Assembly (NCBI GenBank): GCA_037447655.1
Contig: JBBHKE010000899.1
Span: forward strand, 1 to 64,000
Reading direction: 5' to 3'
Source of the DNA: Zygnema cylindricum
Lineage: Eukaryota > Streptophyta > Zygnematophyceae > Zygnematales > Zygnemataceae
Length of the DNA: 64,000 nucleotides
Position numbers and translations under genes: made by a program. Under the pieces are notes generated by a model. That model worked only from the letters and a program-made list of their open reading frames with translations, searched no databases and had not been told where the DNA came from. The stretch's first letter is position 1. Every line of letters begins with the position of its first letter. Positions 20,755-32,507 of this stretch are shown one piece after another.

Positions 20755-21647
20755 TTTTGAAGAAAAAGTCAGTCGCCCTTGCAGTACTAGGCAAACAACA
20801 TATTCTTCGGAAGGCGGCCATTTTCATTCTGTACGGAATCACAGCACTTCCTTAAGGCTTTGGAGAAATATTCGACACAACATTTCCTTTGCGTTCCAGA
20901 TGAGCGACATGAATCGGTTCTCAACTATCTCCAAGAAACTCTGAAAGTGCAGAATTTGGGGAAAATGGTCGGTTGTTTCCCAAATTATTGAATTATCTTC
21001 CAACCACTCTTGATTCCAAATTGCAGCTGTGATCAAATTTAGGTGTGCCTTGGACTCCTCGCATGGTGGAGACCTATCCAGTAATCTTGGCCCTTAGTGA
21101 GAAAACCATTGTGGAAGGGATAGTGGCAATCAATTTGATTTTAACCGATCAGCTTGGTACAGTTATCCTTTCAAAATTTCCTGTTCTTGCCTGTAAAAAA
21201 AGCCAATCCTTACTAGAAAGGGCCAATGGGGTCCAAGAGATGTTTGTCATTGACATTGCACAACGACTTTTGGTGAGGCACCCGGGGATTCTCTTAGCTC
21301 CTCTTTCCACAATCCAACGTACATACAAACAACTTCAACACCATTTTGGAAAAGAGAGATGCATGAGAATTGCATAGATCCAACCAAACCTTTTAGGTAG
21401 CTCTTGGGACACCATCAACCCTAAATTGGAGTTTTTGGTGAAGGAAATGGGATGGAGTATAGAGGATGTGGCTACAAACTCATCGATCCGTGGATTATTT
21501 CTTGACAATCGATTGAGGCCACGTTACGATGCCCTCATGAAGGCAAATATAGATATCAATAACTATTCCTTATCAACAATATTCAATCTGAAAAACGAGG
21601 CATTTGAAAGCAAATTTGGAGTTTCTTTACCGCATAGGAAAGTCTGA
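20755..21647 (+). pseudogene. mTERF pseudogene, copy 2 (5'-truncated)
   Basis: Matches the intact gene from its ILKKKSVTLAVLGKQHI region to the stop codon but lacks the transit peptide and first mTERF motif. Reading is broken by a small deletion near 20845, stops such as TGATCAAATTTAG near 21030 and TAG at 21376, and shifts. Two long pieces remain open: 21045-21377 (PRMVETYPVILALSEKT to FGKERCMRIA) and 21426-21647 (MEFLVKEMGWSIEDV to the C-terminus with LDNRLRPRYDALM). It is a dead duplicate of the 17368 gene. Confidence 0.85.
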
Positions 21648-22059
21648 GTTCGAAAAATCATGCATTTTCTCGTTACAGGTGTTTTCTTGTCTTCATTCGT
21701 TACATTGGTGTTCTGTACACTCGCTATGGTTTGGTGCATCAAAGACAATGGAGGAAATCAGAAAAACTATCAGTCGTTGCGAACTGCGGTTGGATCAATT
21801 GTGGAGACGTGTTTTTTGGTGTATTTATATGCTTTCTTCCTTATTTTCTACCAACATTGAAAGAGTGAGCTTACTAGGAGATTTGTGGCTGTACTTGTAA
21901 ATTCAAGATAAAGAGAATGTGAAGAGAGGATGAAAGTGAGAGCAATGCTCTTTGCCCGTCACAAGTTACCTTGAAGGTCGCTCCATCCATCGCTCAGGGA
22001 AGATTTGAGGAAATATTCTTTCCAACAAATTTGAAGATAAGATGCTTGTAAGTGTGTGA

Positions 22060-23640
22060 TGGTGAATTCGTTGGTACATGGAGATTAAATTAATATTCCT
22101 GAATGTTTCTTTTAACTCGTCAACAAAGTGGGGATAAGTGGTACTTTACTATGGAAAGTTGTCTCCACTTGAAGCAACATTAGATGATGTTGTAGGTGGT
22201 ATTTGGTTTAACTCTTCTTTTTAACTTGTCCACTAAGTGGGATATTGTAACAGTAGAGAGGATTTATTTGATTTATATGTGTATTGAAAGGTTTCAAATA
22301 TATAGAAGGTATTTTTGAAAGAACCGTGAAAGAATCACTAAGATCGGAAATATATTCAGGAAGATATGAAGATTGGTGTATCTAAGAAACCTTTGAGGTC
22401 AAATTAACATAATCAGGTGCATATTGTAGCGAGTTCATGTTGAAACTACCATTGCAGTTTTAGGCTCAATGTATGTTGGATGGCAAACGAAATAGTACAT
22501 CTTTTCGGTGCATGCGTTAAAGATTTTTGTGCGATTTTGGGTACGCAACTCATTCAAAGTAAAATCAAATTTTGAATGCGATTTCGTGGGTATTTCTGGG
22601 CGGGCATATGTGACGCGGGGGTGCACATAGAATTTCATTTCAATTGGCGTGGATTTGGTTGTCTTTTTATGCCTGTCTACATGAGTCACTAAAACACGAA
22701 TGAATAATAGAATATCACGGATTACCTTTGTCCGAACAAAAGCATATCTTTGTTCTACATTTGTCCGTTCTTCTTCAAAAAGATATCTTGGAACAGGAAC
22801 TGGTAAACTTTATTATTTGCTGCATGGATTGGAGGTATAACCTTTCTTTGCTGTCTCTAGTAAGTACATATGAAGCATGCACTGAGTTAATGTCTTCCAA
22901 CCTACCACTTACATTACCTATGAAAACTTATTTTGAAGGTCTTGGAATATATTGTTCAACTCGATTTACATCAAATATTGTATTTGATACAATTTGACGA
23001 CCAAAAGCAGTCTAACTTATTATGTCTTTCGGGAGAAATTGCAATTCCTTTATGTTATTTTTTGCAAGCAACCACTTGTACTATTTATAAGTTACCTTGA
23101 CATCTTGTCAAGATTGGAAAAGTTCAAATGTTGGTCCTATTTCTGTATTTCTTAATCTTTTGCAAAAACTTTGTTGGGAATAAATCTCTCCTGAGCAAAC
23201 GTTGAATAAAAAAACTTCATTTTATCTAAGTGGATAACGTCTACCAATCCATTGTCGAAATCTGTTAAGAGAATATTGTCATATGAAAGAAATTTGTATT
23301 GGCAAAGAGAATAGAAATGGTTCTAAGCTAAGATTTTTTTATTTGCTTCACTTACCAAGATAACAACAATTGTTCTTCTGCTCACAATGTGTTTGTGTGA
23401 ACCATTTGGTCTAGGGAATGGGATTGCGTGTTTTACAAATAAACATGTTCTTTAAGTAAAACGACAAAACATGACTTGACGTCATGCAGCAATACAAGTA
23501 TTTGACAAACAATCAAAGATCTGATAGAATCAGATAAAAGATGTACATGTACGGTGCACGTACGAAAGCCGTAGATACCACGCTAGATTGCAAGAAGGTT
23601 ACCGGCTAGAATGTGGGTGTTTTAATACTGAGTTTGTAAA
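22060..23640. other. No gene recognised
   Basis: AT-rich intergenic DNA. Open frames are short and without motifs. The sequences ACTCGTCAACAAAGTGGG and TTGTCCACTAAGTGGG (22116-22235) suggest a weak local duplication. Confidence 0.45.
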
Positions 23641-23680
23641 GATATGGAATCGGATGATGGCGATGTTCACAACTCTGTTA

Positions 23681-24409
23681 GGGTAACCCTCCATCAGGCG
23701 CCGACAATAATCGTACGGAAACGTTTACTGGCAGTAATACTTCGTTCACTTCTCCATCAGGTCGTGTCAGCAATGGAATCTATCGCGTACCTGCTTTATT
23801 TCGATTGGAAGCACGTAGGTTCATGTTCTGTGCTTTATTTCGATTGGACGCACGTAGGTTCACGTTCTGACCACGAGCAGTCAAAGATTCCAAAAGCACA
23901 ATATATGAACTTGTATCCGTATATCCAGCCGCAAAATTAAATTACGTGAATGTACAATTTGTACGTTCGTGTTTTGTATGTTTTGTAGCTGTTTCGTCGT
24001 TCGTGTTTCGTCGTGGCGCCATAAATTCCGGATGTCAGCGGATCGTGGAGGAGGCGTCACGACACATTCTTCAACAAAGATTTTTCTTGGTGGTTTTCGT
24101 TGGATTTGATTCCCGCCTGTCCGAAGGCGCGCAGCCCGTACGTCGCCTTTCCACGCGTAAACATTTTACACGTCCGGTGATTGATGACTTTCCTCCCTAA
24201 GGAGGGACGACGTGACCGCTTGCTTCAAAAACACGTAATCGGACGGTCGATGTTGTCGCCCAGAAGTTTGGAGAATCTTGACGCGCCGACAGTAATCATG
24301 TTTATATAAAAAAAATCAGTACGTCTCTGTACGGAAATGAGCTGCATCTGTACGAAATAACATTTTTTCTAGTAAAGAACCCCACTTTTCGCCTAATGGA
24401 GGTTCACCC
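23681..24409. mobile_element. MITE family H, copy 2
   Basis: TIRs GGGTAACCCTCCATCAGGCG and CGCCTAATGGAGGTTCACCC, flanked by TTA at 23678-23680 and 24410-24412. Length 729 bp is close to the copies at 11435 and 52837. It contains a 37-bp tandem duplication (TTTATTTCGATTGGA core, about 23796-23870). No transposase is seen. Confidence 0.78.
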
Positions 24410-24559
24410 TTAGAGAGACCTTTTTCATCGTAGATAAAGCTTTTTGTTACGCTGTCATTTGCCTGTTGTATGTGGAATGTTGTGTGACGTTTACTGTAAT
24501 TTTCCGGTCCAAGAAGCGTAAAAAAACGTTAAGGTACGATGGAAAATTGCCCTACAATT

Positions 24560-24650
24560 CGAAACTACGGCATGCATCGCTATTAGTGCCACTTAAAACA
24601 TCTTTTATCCGTATCCGTAGACAACTGTCAGATCCACAACCCAAGTCAAC
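24560..24650. mobile_element. Partial MITE family 1 remnant
   Basis: GCATCGCTATTAGTGCCACTT, AAAACATCTTTTATCC and CTGTCAGATCCACAAC resemble half of a family 1 MITE in reverse. It abuts the 5' edge of mTERF copy 3. Confidence 0.45.
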
Positions 24651-24654
24651 CGCA

Positions 24655-26015
24655 CAACGCCACCTGTCCTCCTGTCAGCAGCCTACCCTCACCTGCAATA
24701 TCTCCGTCAAATCCCACTGTGATGTCATAAAACTGAGGCGTGACGCAATAAAGTTACATAATGACGTCGCAAAGGTAAGCGATGACGTAGCAGTATCAAG
24801 AGATGACGTGGCAGATGTCACGAATATTCTTTTGAGCCTGGGGTGCTTGAAGCTGCAGTTGAAATGGATTTTGAAGAAACATTCTGACGCCTATGTAGAA
24901 AATAAGCATCATATTCTTAGGAAGGCAGAGATTTTGAGTGTGTACGGAATCGAGTCACGACAGTTTCTCGATGCCGTACAGCGAGAGGGTAAGCAACAAC
25001 TACTCCTTTCTGGTAAAGACAAACGACATGAATCCGTAATTCAACTATTTCCGAGATACTCTCAAAGTGCGAAACTTGGGGAAATTTTTAAGTCATTTTC
25101 CAAAAAGAGTTAAAACCATCTCCCAACCACTACACCGTGAATCGTTATTAATGTTAATGTATTTTTCGTCTGTTTCGACATCTTTTCTCTGTACACACAA
25201 GTCGGATTGTAGATTTGACGGTTGCGATTGAAAGGTAAGATTCTCAGCTTCCGATTGGCGGTCTGAGATTGAAAATCCGACAAGATTGTACAGAGAAAAG
25301 ATGTTTTAAGTGGCGGATTTTTTTTTAACTCTAATAGCGATACACGGTGTATTGATTCCAAATTGCATTTATGGTCAGATCGGCGTGCCTTTCACTCCTA
25401 TGGTGGAGAAGTATCCAATGATGTTGGCACTTAGTGAGAAAACCATCTCAAAAGGGATAGAGGCGGTCAATTTGATTTTCCCGGATCAACTTGGTATAGA
25501 TATCCTTTCAAAATTTCTTGTTTTGGCTTATAAAAAAAGCCAAGCTTTGCAAGAAAGGGCCAATGTGATACAAGAGTTGTTTGGCATTGGCATTGCACAA
25601 GGACTTTTAGAGAGACACCCGGGGATTCTCTTAGCTCGTCTCTCCACAATCCAACTTACATACAAACAACTTCAACAACATTTTGGAGAAGAGAGATGCA
25701 TGAAAATGGTGCAGGTTCAACCAAAACTTGTAGGCAGCTCTTGGGAAACTATGAACCCTAAATTGGAGCTCTTGGGAAACTATGAACCCTAAATTGGAGT
25801 TTTTAGTGAAGCAAATGGGATTCAGTGTAGAGGATGTGGCTGTCTATCCTTAAGTTTTCGGATACTCTCTTGAAAATCGATTGAAGCCATGTTATAATGC
25901 ACACATAAAAGCCAGACTAAAGGGGGGTGACCATTCGCTACAAGCCATTTTCAATCCGACAAATAAAGCATTTGAACGCAGATTTGGAGTTTCTTTAATT
26001 TGTCAAATGGAGTGA
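24655..26015 (+). pseudogene. mTERF pseudogene, copy 3 (MITE-disrupted)
   Basis: Homology to the intact gene starts at CGCCACCTGTCCTCCTGTCAGCAG and runs to the C-terminus. The N-terminal part keeps the DVA repeat (HNDVAKVSDDVAVSRDDVADV) and first mTERF motif. A family 1 MITE lies within the coding region at 25133-25349, with homology resuming immediately afterwards at GATTCCAAATTGC. The segment 25382-25735 is largely open (MVEKYPMMLALSEKT ... MVQVQPKLVGSSWE). Then a 31-bp direct duplication (25738-25800) shifts the frame. The end, near 25985-26015, is GVSLICQME stop. Confidence 0.85.
25133..25349. mobile_element. MITE family 1, copy c, inside mTERF copy 3
   Basis: CACCGTGAATCGTTATTAAT at left, CTCTAATAGCGATACACGGTG at right, flanked by TA. 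Compared with mTERF copies 1 and 2 (CCAACCACTATTCATTCC and CCAACCACTCTTGATTCC), the insertion is precise and duplicates TA, so the other copies act as empty sites. Same 217-bp length as the copy at 16600. Confidence 0.9.
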
Positions 26016-26439
26016 GTGCAAAAATCATACAATCTCTCTTTGTGTTTTTCAACCTTATGATTTGAGATGTTTGTTTGTCTTTATGTTTTCAATTGGTATT
26101 TTTGCTGTTTAGTGCAGTTGAGAAAACCTAGGCCATGAAGAATGACCGTTGATCGTTGTTGTTAGTTTTTGAGTCAACTTTGGAAACATATTTTTTTGTT
26201 TTTTTTATATGCTTTTCTCTTCTTATGTACCAACATTGAAATAGTGGATTTACAAAGAAATTTGTGGTTGCACTTGTAGAGACGGGGATGAAAGGGATGT
26301 GAAGAGAGGATGAACGCGAGTGTGGTTTTGTCACAAGTTACCTTATGAATTAGCTACATCCTTCCCTCATCCTTGGAGATTAGGGAGGCTGGATGAAATA
26401 CCATTGCAATAAATTTGAAGATAAGTTGCCTATAAGTGT

Positions 26440-27428
26440 GTGATTTAGTTGCCTATAAGTGTGTGATTTTTGGCGGGATGGTATTGCGGAGATTTTGACA
26501 AAGGTGGCTTGACAAATGGTGACGAGTTTTTTCTTTGGGAAAAGCTTTCTTATAACATTTTTCACACAATTGGGTGTATTAGTTGTTTTTGGCAAAGAGT
26601 GATTAAATGTTTTGTGACCTCTTTTGCATGGGTTCTTGTCTCAAAGTAGGCCAGGGTGGAATCAACTTCGAAGTTAAGGAGCTTTTTTTGGTTCTTATAA
26701 AAATGAGTTTGTTATTTTTGTTTGATATGATAATGTCGAATGGATTTACAAGAACGTTTAAAACTATTAAAGTTATAACTGCAAAATGTCAACCCATCCT
26801 CTGTGACCAAGAAATTAAACCCGAGTTAGACAAATATAATTTTTTGCTTTCTTGTTTGAAGTAATCTTAAGAACTTACATACCTCATTTGTTAATTAGAG
26901 AGGTTGAGCCTGTTATTCATAGACTTAGTCTTTTCTCTCTTTTGTCTCTCTTTTATTTTGGACCATTTCCTTCCCTTACAATCTATTTTAGAGAAATTTA
27001 GTTATTGTCGGTAGAATAGCTTTTGACAAAGTAGTTTTGGTTTTGCTTAGATTGAGCCAAAGTGAATATGACCCTCATCATAATCGTGACAAAAACAAGT
27101 CAATTTATACCTAGGTTGTAAAAAAGTGGGACATTTTCACCCACGTTTTAGACAGAAAAAGTTTGTTTCTTCATTTTATCCAAACTAAGTATTGGTCAAA
27201 GGTACAATTCTGCGGTCATTAGGAGGCTTCAACGTAAAAAACAATATTTAACCCTTAATGCTCTTTGTTTAAAAAAAAAATTTAATGAATACAAGAGTTG
27301 TTATTCTAAAGGATTGCCCGTACGCTATGGATATGGAGAAGAACTAATTTTGTTTTCTTAACTGTTGTTTCGATTAAATTATGCTTTAGATCGAAATTTT
27401 GAGTCAAGTTAGTTTATTACGGATCCGG
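26440..27428. other. No gene recognised
   Basis: AT-rich DNA downstream of mTERF copy 3. A 25-bp tandem duplication (TTGCCTATAAGTGTGTGATTT) lies at about 26426-26472. Confidence 0.45.
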
Positions 27429-28187
27429 TATTGAAAGCCATAGGCATTTTGACTCGACTGTGATCCACTCGCACTTGGGGTCACACTTGCACCATCAGGT
27501 ATATTTGTTCCAGGAGATGTAGGAGGAGCATTTAGGCTAGGAAGTGCACTTTGACCAGCAGGGGATGAGCCATTATCAGACATGTAGGAGGAGCATTTAG
27601 GCTAGGAAGTGCACTTTGACCAGCAGGGGATGAGCCATTGTCAGACATGTCAGCAGAAGCAAACCCAAAGAGAAATACCTATCTGACTAGATCTATTATG
27701 TAAGATATGTAGCTTCAAATAAAAGAAGTCTTTCAACCAGATAGTTATATGTCATAGACAAATCAAAGGCAATAAAACATAACACATCATAAACTGCATT
27801 TAGTGCTCTCATTTCCTTAACCTTGTAGAATGTACATTTTGTATCAAACTGATCATTCCTAATTGAACTAAATACTCTAAATCTTAAAACATCTAAATCG
27901 TATGTACAGGGTTCACTTAAAAATCTACTGACAAAAATTTAAGTGTTTGGTCCAGAATTGTCTAATCACAATATCTACACCCTAAAAATCCGAGAGATAC
28001 ATTTCACGTCTACATTTATTGGCGGCCGTACACACTAATTTACTCAAAGATATCTACTTTAGTAAATACTATAAAAATCCACACTAAATTTGGTTAATAT
28101 TGAACAGTTGGTAGTCCCAAAATATTCTCCAAAAAAAATATAAGTTATTGACTCAAATTTCTAAGACTTACTAAAGCTTACTTTTCA
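27429..28187 (-). repeat. 3' LTR of the 27.4-33.3 kb copia element
   Basis: Homologous to 32508-33274. Minus-strand start TGAAAAGTAAGC follows the purine tract TTAAGGGGAGTAA (28188-28200). Contains a ~68-bp tandem duplication (GCACTTTGACCAGCAGGGGA core) at about 27515-27650. Confidence 0.88.
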
Positions 28188-28230
28188 TTACTCCCCTTAA
28201 GCTTTGGAAGATTTACTCACTTAGACCACA

Positions 28231-28781
28231 TTACTCCAACTTAGAAGCTGGAAAGACTTTTGTCAACATGTCCGCAACCATTTTCTCATCAGGCAAATAA
28301 CAAAGTTTGATCACTCTTGCAAATACTTTCTCTCTTTCCAAATGTAGCCGAATGTCTGTATGATTACTCTTAAAATGGTGACTTGAGTTTGTAGCCACAG
28401 AAATGGTTGTCTGATTGTCGCACCACATCATTTGTGTCCCGTGTTGTGTAAAACCTAATTCTTGAAGAAATACCTCAATCCAAACTAGCTCTTTCAAGGC
28501 TGCGCTCGCAGGCATCTATTCTGCTCCATAGTAGATTGAGTCGTGACTTTTTAAAGTTTACTACTCCAACTACAAGTTCCACTTCCAATCTGAATGACAT
28601 ACCCAGTTGTAGACTTGCTACTAGGCACATCACTATAGCTAGCATCACTCCAAGTATTAATGCCAACCTTGTCCCCTCCCAAAGTAAGCCAAAGATTTCT
28701 AGTCCCAATAAGATATCTTATGACCCTTTTTGTTGGTTCCCAAAATCTCTTTCGTGGATTTCGCAGACTTCTGCTCAACAC
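28231..28781 (-). pseudogene. copia RNase H remnant
   Basis: Two overlapping-frame pieces form the C-terminal pol domain. 28551-28781 has RVIRYLIGTRNLWLTL, WSDASYSDVPSSKSTTGYV (copia Y-x-DADxAGD...RSTSGY). 28231-28515 has ALKELVWIEVFLQELG, MWCDNQTTISVATN, HHFKSNHTDIRLHLERE and VADMLTKVFPASKLE. RNase H would remove the RNA strand during reverse transcription. The frame change between the pieces means no intact enzyme. Confidence 0.85.
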
Positions 28782-28847
28782 ACCAACAGCTGCTCAACAC
28801 ACCAACAGCTGCAGCTTTATCGGGCCTAGTACAATTCATGAAATAAA

Positions 28848-29790
28848 TCAGACTTCTATTACTTGTTTGTAAGGTACTTGGGACATAAATATTTGCTCTT
28901 CTACACTGAGTTCCTCATCTATTATGACTCCAAACTCATGCTCCATTCCTTCAAGTTTTTGCTTATACTCCATAGGAGTTTCACAACCTTTGGCATCAAC
29001 CAAACCAAATTTTTCCAACATGTTTCCTATCGCTTCTTTTTGAGTTAGCCTAATGATTTTCTTTTCTCTATCTCTTTTAACCTCTATGCCAAGAATGTAT
29101 TTAGCCTCACCCAAATTGTTTATTTCAAATAGTGAATTGAGAGCGTGTTTTATCTTAGTGATTCGTTTTTTGTTCCTACTAATTAGCAGCAGATCATCAA
29201 CATACACAGCAATAATTGTCACCTCATCAAAATTATCACCACATATTATATATATTGAATGATCAGAGCTAATTCTAGTAAAACCTAATCTTATCAAGAA
29301 CTCATCTAACTTTCAGTTCCATTGCCTATGAGGTTGTTTTAGGCCATACAAAGATTTTAAAAGTGTGCACATAAGGATTTTTTTCCTACTTCCTCATTCC
29401 CTTTTGGCTGCTTCATATAAATGACCTCGTCTAAATCACCATGCATAAAGGCATTCTTGACATCTATGTGGTGGATATCAAAATACTCTATGGCAGCTAA
29501 TGTTAGTAACATGTGGATAGATGGAAACCTTACAACTGGTGAGAAAGTTTTCTCATATTCTATCCCCTATTTTTATTATATCTTTTAGCCACCAATCTAG
29601 CCTTATACGTGTCTATGGTGTTATTTGGGTTCAATTTTAATTAAAACACCCATTTCCTCCCAACAGCCTTTCTTCCTCGAGGAAGTTTCACCAAATCCCA
29701 TGTTTGGGCCTCCATGATGGATTTCATCACTTCATTGACTGCTTCCACCCAGTGCTCATTTTCGTCCCACGAAGGCTCTCCTGTGTGTAC
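28848..29790 (-). pseudogene. copia reverse transcriptase remnant (YVDD)
   Basis: The 28848-29297 piece (149 residues) holds the catalytic YVDDLLLISRN motif, then LFEINNLGEAKYILGIEVKRD and MLEKFGLVDAKGCETPME, standard RVT_2 blocks. Upstream in other frames, the minus strand at 29330-29480 gives the KPHRQWN/LYGLKQ-type and HYIDVKNAFMHGDLDEV-like blocks. It would copy element RNA into DNA. Frameshifts between 29300 and 29790 separate it from integrase. Confidence 0.85.
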
Positions 29791-30477
29791 TCAATAAACA
29801 AAAGATGCATCTGCTCCCCTGAGTAGTGCACTTCGCTTGACTGTACCTGAAAATTTTATCGCTAGTATAGATGGTTGGGTCCTCCTCCATGATACATGTG
29901 ATCTTGCTTGTGATTGAATTTCAGCTTGAGGTAGAGGAGGGTATGCAACTATTTTAGGCATAATAGGTCTTGTTTCTGGTAGAGGAGATGGTTCTCTTGG
30001 AGGCAAGTCACTCTGTGGTAATGAAAATTCACTTTGAGGTTGTGTAGACGTATTTTTTGTACTTTTTCTGAAAAACATAGGATTTTTTTCCAAAAAGATA
30101 AAATCAACCCTTTGATCTTTCTTCTCATCTGTACGATGATTAAATACATCTACTATTTTTCCCTCATCCTTCACTATGATGTTTCTTACTACCACGACTC
30201 TATTTGTCTTAGTGTCATACATGTTGTAACATTTGGCATGATCATCATACCCTAAAAATAACCTTCGTATACCTTTTGGCTCCAACTTCCATTTCAGAGG
30301 ATCATTTTCTAGCATGAAAATCTTACTTTCATAAACCTTGAAATGACTTGCATCTGGTTTCTTCCCTGTACACATTTCATAAGGAGTTTTATCTTTTACT
30401 ACCTTTGTTGCTAACCTGTTTCTTTTGTTTCTAACTTGATTCTGATATAAACTGCACAATTCATAGCCTCTACCCAA
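29791..30477 (-). pseudogene. copia integrase C-terminal region
   Basis: A 228-residue open piece. VVKDKTPYEMCTGKKPDASHFKVYESKIFML is the copia integrase TPYExWxGxKPxxxHLRVFG block, followed by GIRRLFLGYDDHAKCYNMYD and RVVVVRNIIVKDEG. A Pro/Ser-rich linker leads towards reverse transcriptase. The catalytic core lies upstream in other frames (30480-30740). Confidence 0.82.
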
Positions 30478-30718
30478 AATTAAAAAAAAAATGAAATCTA
30501 TATTTATATCCTATTCATTTTTTCTGCAACACCATTTTGCTGAGAGTAAAGAACAGTTAGCTACTGTGAAATTATATTCAATTTTAGGAATGTTGCAAAA
30601 TCATTAAAAATATACTCTCCTCCGTTATCAGATGTGAATCCTTTTATCTTTCTCTCATGCAGATTTTCAACCCAAGCCTTACACTCCTTAATTTTTGCAA
30701 AAACTTCATCCTTGCTTT

Positions 30719-31018
30719 TTAAAAAATAATTGTTTTAAACCTTCTATAGTCATCCGTAAGCATAAATCTAACACCTCCCACGGATGGGTTCCTAGATGGT
30801 CCCCATACATTTGAATAGATTAACTCTAACACCTTGGTACTTTTATAATTAGTTTGCGAATAGAAAAGCATATTATGATTTTTTCCCATTGCACAACCAT
30901 CACATACATCAGATGTTGGTTTCTTACTAATTGTTACACCTTCCACCATTTTCTGCTTAACCATCATTTTTAATCTATCATAATTCACATGTCTCAAACA
31001 TTTATGCCATAAACACAA
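30719..31018 (-). pseudogene. copia gag pre-integrase and integrase start
   Basis: LWHKCLRHVNYDRLKMM, then CDGCAMGKNHNMLF, form the H-H-C-C zinc element of the pre-integrase domain (LWHxRLGHxN ... CxxCxxGK). ELIYSNVWGPSRNPSVGGVRFMLTDDYRRF is the start of the integrase core, with the first catalytic Asp position changed (YSN in place of HSD) and the DD at DDYRRF retained. Confidence 0.85.
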
Positions 31019-31032
31019 TCATTGGTTACACT

Positions 31033-31451
31033 TCAATACATAACATCATTTTCATTTTCATTTGTAAGACTCACCCGGTACAAATTGTTTCCTCCAACAT
31101 ACCCTTCTGCAGCTATTTTCCCATTCTTACTCACTGTTTTTTTTCCATTCTCATAATTAGTTTTAAAACCTTTCTTTTCTACCAGTGACGTAGAGAAAAA
31201 AATCCTTTTAAAAGCTGGTACATGCAACACGTCTTTTAAGACCCTTTTCACTTTTTTTCCTTTTATGTTCAACATAAGTGACACCCTCCCTTTTGCTTTA
31301 GACTCAATAGAAAATCATCACTGAAACAAATTTTGATGGGAGAAATAGATGGAATACTTTCAAAAAGGTGGCGACAACAGCACAAATGTGTTGGTGAACT
31401 AGAGTTTATTATCCATTCGTTCTCCTCCACATTTTTCGTTGCTTGTGCCAT
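31033..31451 (-). pseudogene. copia protease and linker remnant
   Basis: 31269-31451 encodes NEWIINSSSPTHLCC. The copia protease motif is WIIDSGxSxHM, so the catalytic Asp is Asn here. 31033-31284 continues with VKRVLKDVLHVPAFKRIFFS (the LxDVLYVPxxxxNLLS linker) and NLYRVSL. The protease would have been inactive even without the frame break. Confidence 0.8.
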
Positions 31452-32490
31452 CGCAAAGTATTTCTTTTCGCTGTTGGGAAAGGTGTTTACGTCTTCCTCT
31501 TGAAGTTCGTGGGAGAATGTTGTTGGTCGTTCACTTGACTGAGAAAAAACCTAGCTGCTTTCGTCCTAGCCAGAGCGAAAATTTCTTGTAGCCTTCGCTC
31601 TCTTGTAGGGATTACATAGTCTGAAAACATGTCATTTTTATCACAATAATAGCATGTCAAAGGTGACCTTCTAGGACCACTACCTTTGTCACTTCCAATC
31701 TTAGAATCTGAGAACTACACTGTCAATCGTATTTAGCGTGTTGAACACTAATTCGGCGCCCCTAAATTTTGACCCTTGAACCGTAAATATAATAAATGAC
31801 GTTATTTAAGGACGTGGACCATAATTTGCCATGTCTCCTGGCACTGAATTAGAATTAATGACGCTAATTTTTTCTTTACTCTAATAATTTATACACGATA
31901 AATGCGATCGACGGTGTAGTTAGCTAGTCCCTGAACAGACTTACTACTACTTCTTTGTGAAATCTGATGAGCTTCCTCGCTCAGAATATGTTGAATCGCC
32001 AGTGTTATGTTCCACTAACACTGTGGAATAGCTCATAAGCTTGTTCATGGCGCCCTTATATCTATCAAGTAAAGTTCTCATAAACAACATAGTGTGTCGA
32101 GGAGGCGAAAAGTCCCCTCCTTCTCTATAAAAACAACATTTTCATAGCATGACAATGATATGACATACTACCTCCAAAATACCTAAATTCAAAAATCTTT
32201 GTAGCAAGTAGCCATGTTAGTCTAGACAGTAACATCTAGCAGAACATACAAAGCACGAACACTGAAGCTAACTTCACAATCTTTTTTCATCTCACCATAA
32301 CACGTTACCAAGTCTTTTGCCATTGCCTATTTCAACACGTTGAGGCAGTGGAGATTCTTCTTTCTCGAATCCATTGCAATCTCATCGCCAGTTCTATCCA
32401 CAATTGATGACAAGTCCCTCTCTTCGAAATATGAGCTTAACATATTTTTCATTTATAAGTAGTCCGTTCCATCAAAAATAGGCAATTTGG
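31450..32490 (-). pseudogene. Degraded gag region with MITE insertion
   Basis: The segment between primer site and protease should be gag. Near 31640 the minus strand encodes CYYCDKNDMFSDYV, a zinc knuckle that has lost its His and last Cys. A 199-bp MITE (31718-31916) splits the region. No long frame survives. Confidence 0.6.
31718..31916. mobile_element. MITE family 2, 199-bp subtype, copy b
   Basis: CACTGTCAATCGTATTTAGC at left and GCGATCGACGGTG at right, flanked by TA. Interior GACGTGGACCATAATTTGCC and TGTCTCCTGGCACT is nearly identical to the copy at 59504, which has the same length. Confidence 0.85.
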
Positions 32491-32492
32491 GC

Positions 32493-32507
32493 GGTGGGCC
32501 CATAACC
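32493..32507 (-). other. Primer-binding site, half-tRNA type
   Basis: Minus strand GGTTATGGGCCCACC directly abuts the LTR edge at 32508. Same anticodon-loop complement as at 1684 and 6462. Confidence 0.72.
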
